Assembly (NCBI GenBank): GCA_947097635.1
Contig: CAMURW010000079.1
Location: 1 to 6,921, forward strand
From: an uncultured Bacteroidales bacterium
GTDB lineage: Bacteria; Bacteroidota; Bacteroidia; Bacteroidales; P3
Length of the DNA: 6,921 nucleotides
Reading direction: 5' to 3'
The position numbers were made by a program, and so were the translations under genes. Positions within the stretch are counted from its first letter, which is position 1; each line of letters starts with the position of its first letter. Positions 6,796-6,921 of the stretch are shown here, one piece after another. A model generated the notes under the pieces. That model made no database searches and was not told where the DNA came from. It saw nothing but the letters and a program-made list of their open reading frames with translations.

Positions 6796-6803
6796 CAAAG
6801 GTA
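6796..6803 (-). promoter_or_regulatory. Bacteroidetes-type -7 promoter box (TACCTTTG) for rsgA-thiL
   Basis: Read on the minus strand, TACCTTTGCAC matches the TAnnTTTG consensus. T-rich sequence (TTGTTTTCC, 6832-6824) lies upstream about where a -33 element would be, though the spacing of its TTG is longer than usual. The inferred start near 6790 gives a leader of about 50 bases to the ATG at 6741, or about 110 to the preferred ATG at 6678. Confidence 0.55.
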
Positions 6804-6846
6804 CGAAGTTTTCTGCACATGGGGGAAAACAATGCGAAAAAAGTGG

Positions 6847-6880
6847 AAAAAAGCCCGGTCGCGGAGCAATGCGGCCAGGC
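6847..6880 (-). terminator. Intrinsic terminator of an upstream minus-strand gene outside the window
   Basis: On the minus strand GCCTGGCCGC (6880-6871) pairs with GCGACCGGGC (6862-6853), with one G-U pair and one mismatch, around an 8-base loop. T6 follows at 6852-6847. This GC-rich stem plus T-run is a typical rho-independent terminator. It sits just upstream of the rsgA promoter, so it most likely ends the previous minus-strand gene and makes rsgA start a new transcript. The gene it serves cannot be identified from the 41 bases left. Confidence 0.6.
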
Positions 6881-6921
6881 CAATCTTTAAGCTTTTGTAT
6901 TGATGCAGCACTCGCTGCTGT

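Noticed and set aside
6887..6921. Possible end of an upstream minus-strand gene (TAA at 6889-6887)
   Set aside because: A stop just before the terminator fits, but only about ten codons are visible and they match nothing I can name; other frames are open too.
6902..6921. ATG on the plus strand at the window edge as a divergent gene start
   Set aside because: Only six codons are visible, and the segment lies beside a minus-strand terminator with no clear plus-strand promoter.

Overview
The window reads as chromosomal DNA from a Bacteroidales bacterium, most likely Prevotellaceae or a close relative. The evidence is a type IX secretion (T9SS) C-terminal sorting domain, TAnnTTTG promoter boxes of the Bacteroidetes type, no Shine-Dalgarno sequences before the starts, and homologues whose family resemblance is closest to Bacteroides/Prevotella proteins. 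Identifications were made by reading the proteins, with no database search.

Layout. Positions 2-1939 (+) hold the 3' end of a large secreted protein, probably a gingipain-like C25 cysteine peptidase, with stalk domains, a jelly-roll module and the T9SS sorting domain; its catalytic part lies upstream of the window. It ends in a strong hairpin terminator with a perfect 15-bp stem. A 376-base intergenic region follows. It holds a second small terminator-like hairpin, a Bacteroidetes-type promoter, and a long leader that is free of G for 69 bases and carries a possible 37-residue leader ORF. Next comes a short-form fold-type III PLP decarboxylase (2316-3716, +), of the type annotated as arginine decarboxylase and presumably in polyamine synthesis. 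After 65 bases comes an FKBP-type peptidyl-prolyl isomerase lipoprotein (3782-4492, +).

Past position 4492 the coding strand switches and G+C rises sharply. On the minus strand are rsgA (ribosome-assembly GTPase, upstream) and thiL (thiamine-monophosphate kinase-like, downstream), 73 bases apart and probably one transcript. This unit converges on the FKBP gene. A TAnnTTTG promoter lies upstream of rsgA, and beyond it a minus-strand terminator marks the end of another gene outside the window.

The genes are mostly housekeeping (translation, cofactor, polyamine, envelope folding) beside one secreted protein. There is no mobile element, CRISPR array, tRNA or rRNA, and I see no clear new multi-gene system. 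The points most worth a second look are the ThiL homologue, which has lost three acidic residues normally conserved in the family, and the unusual decarboxylase leader.
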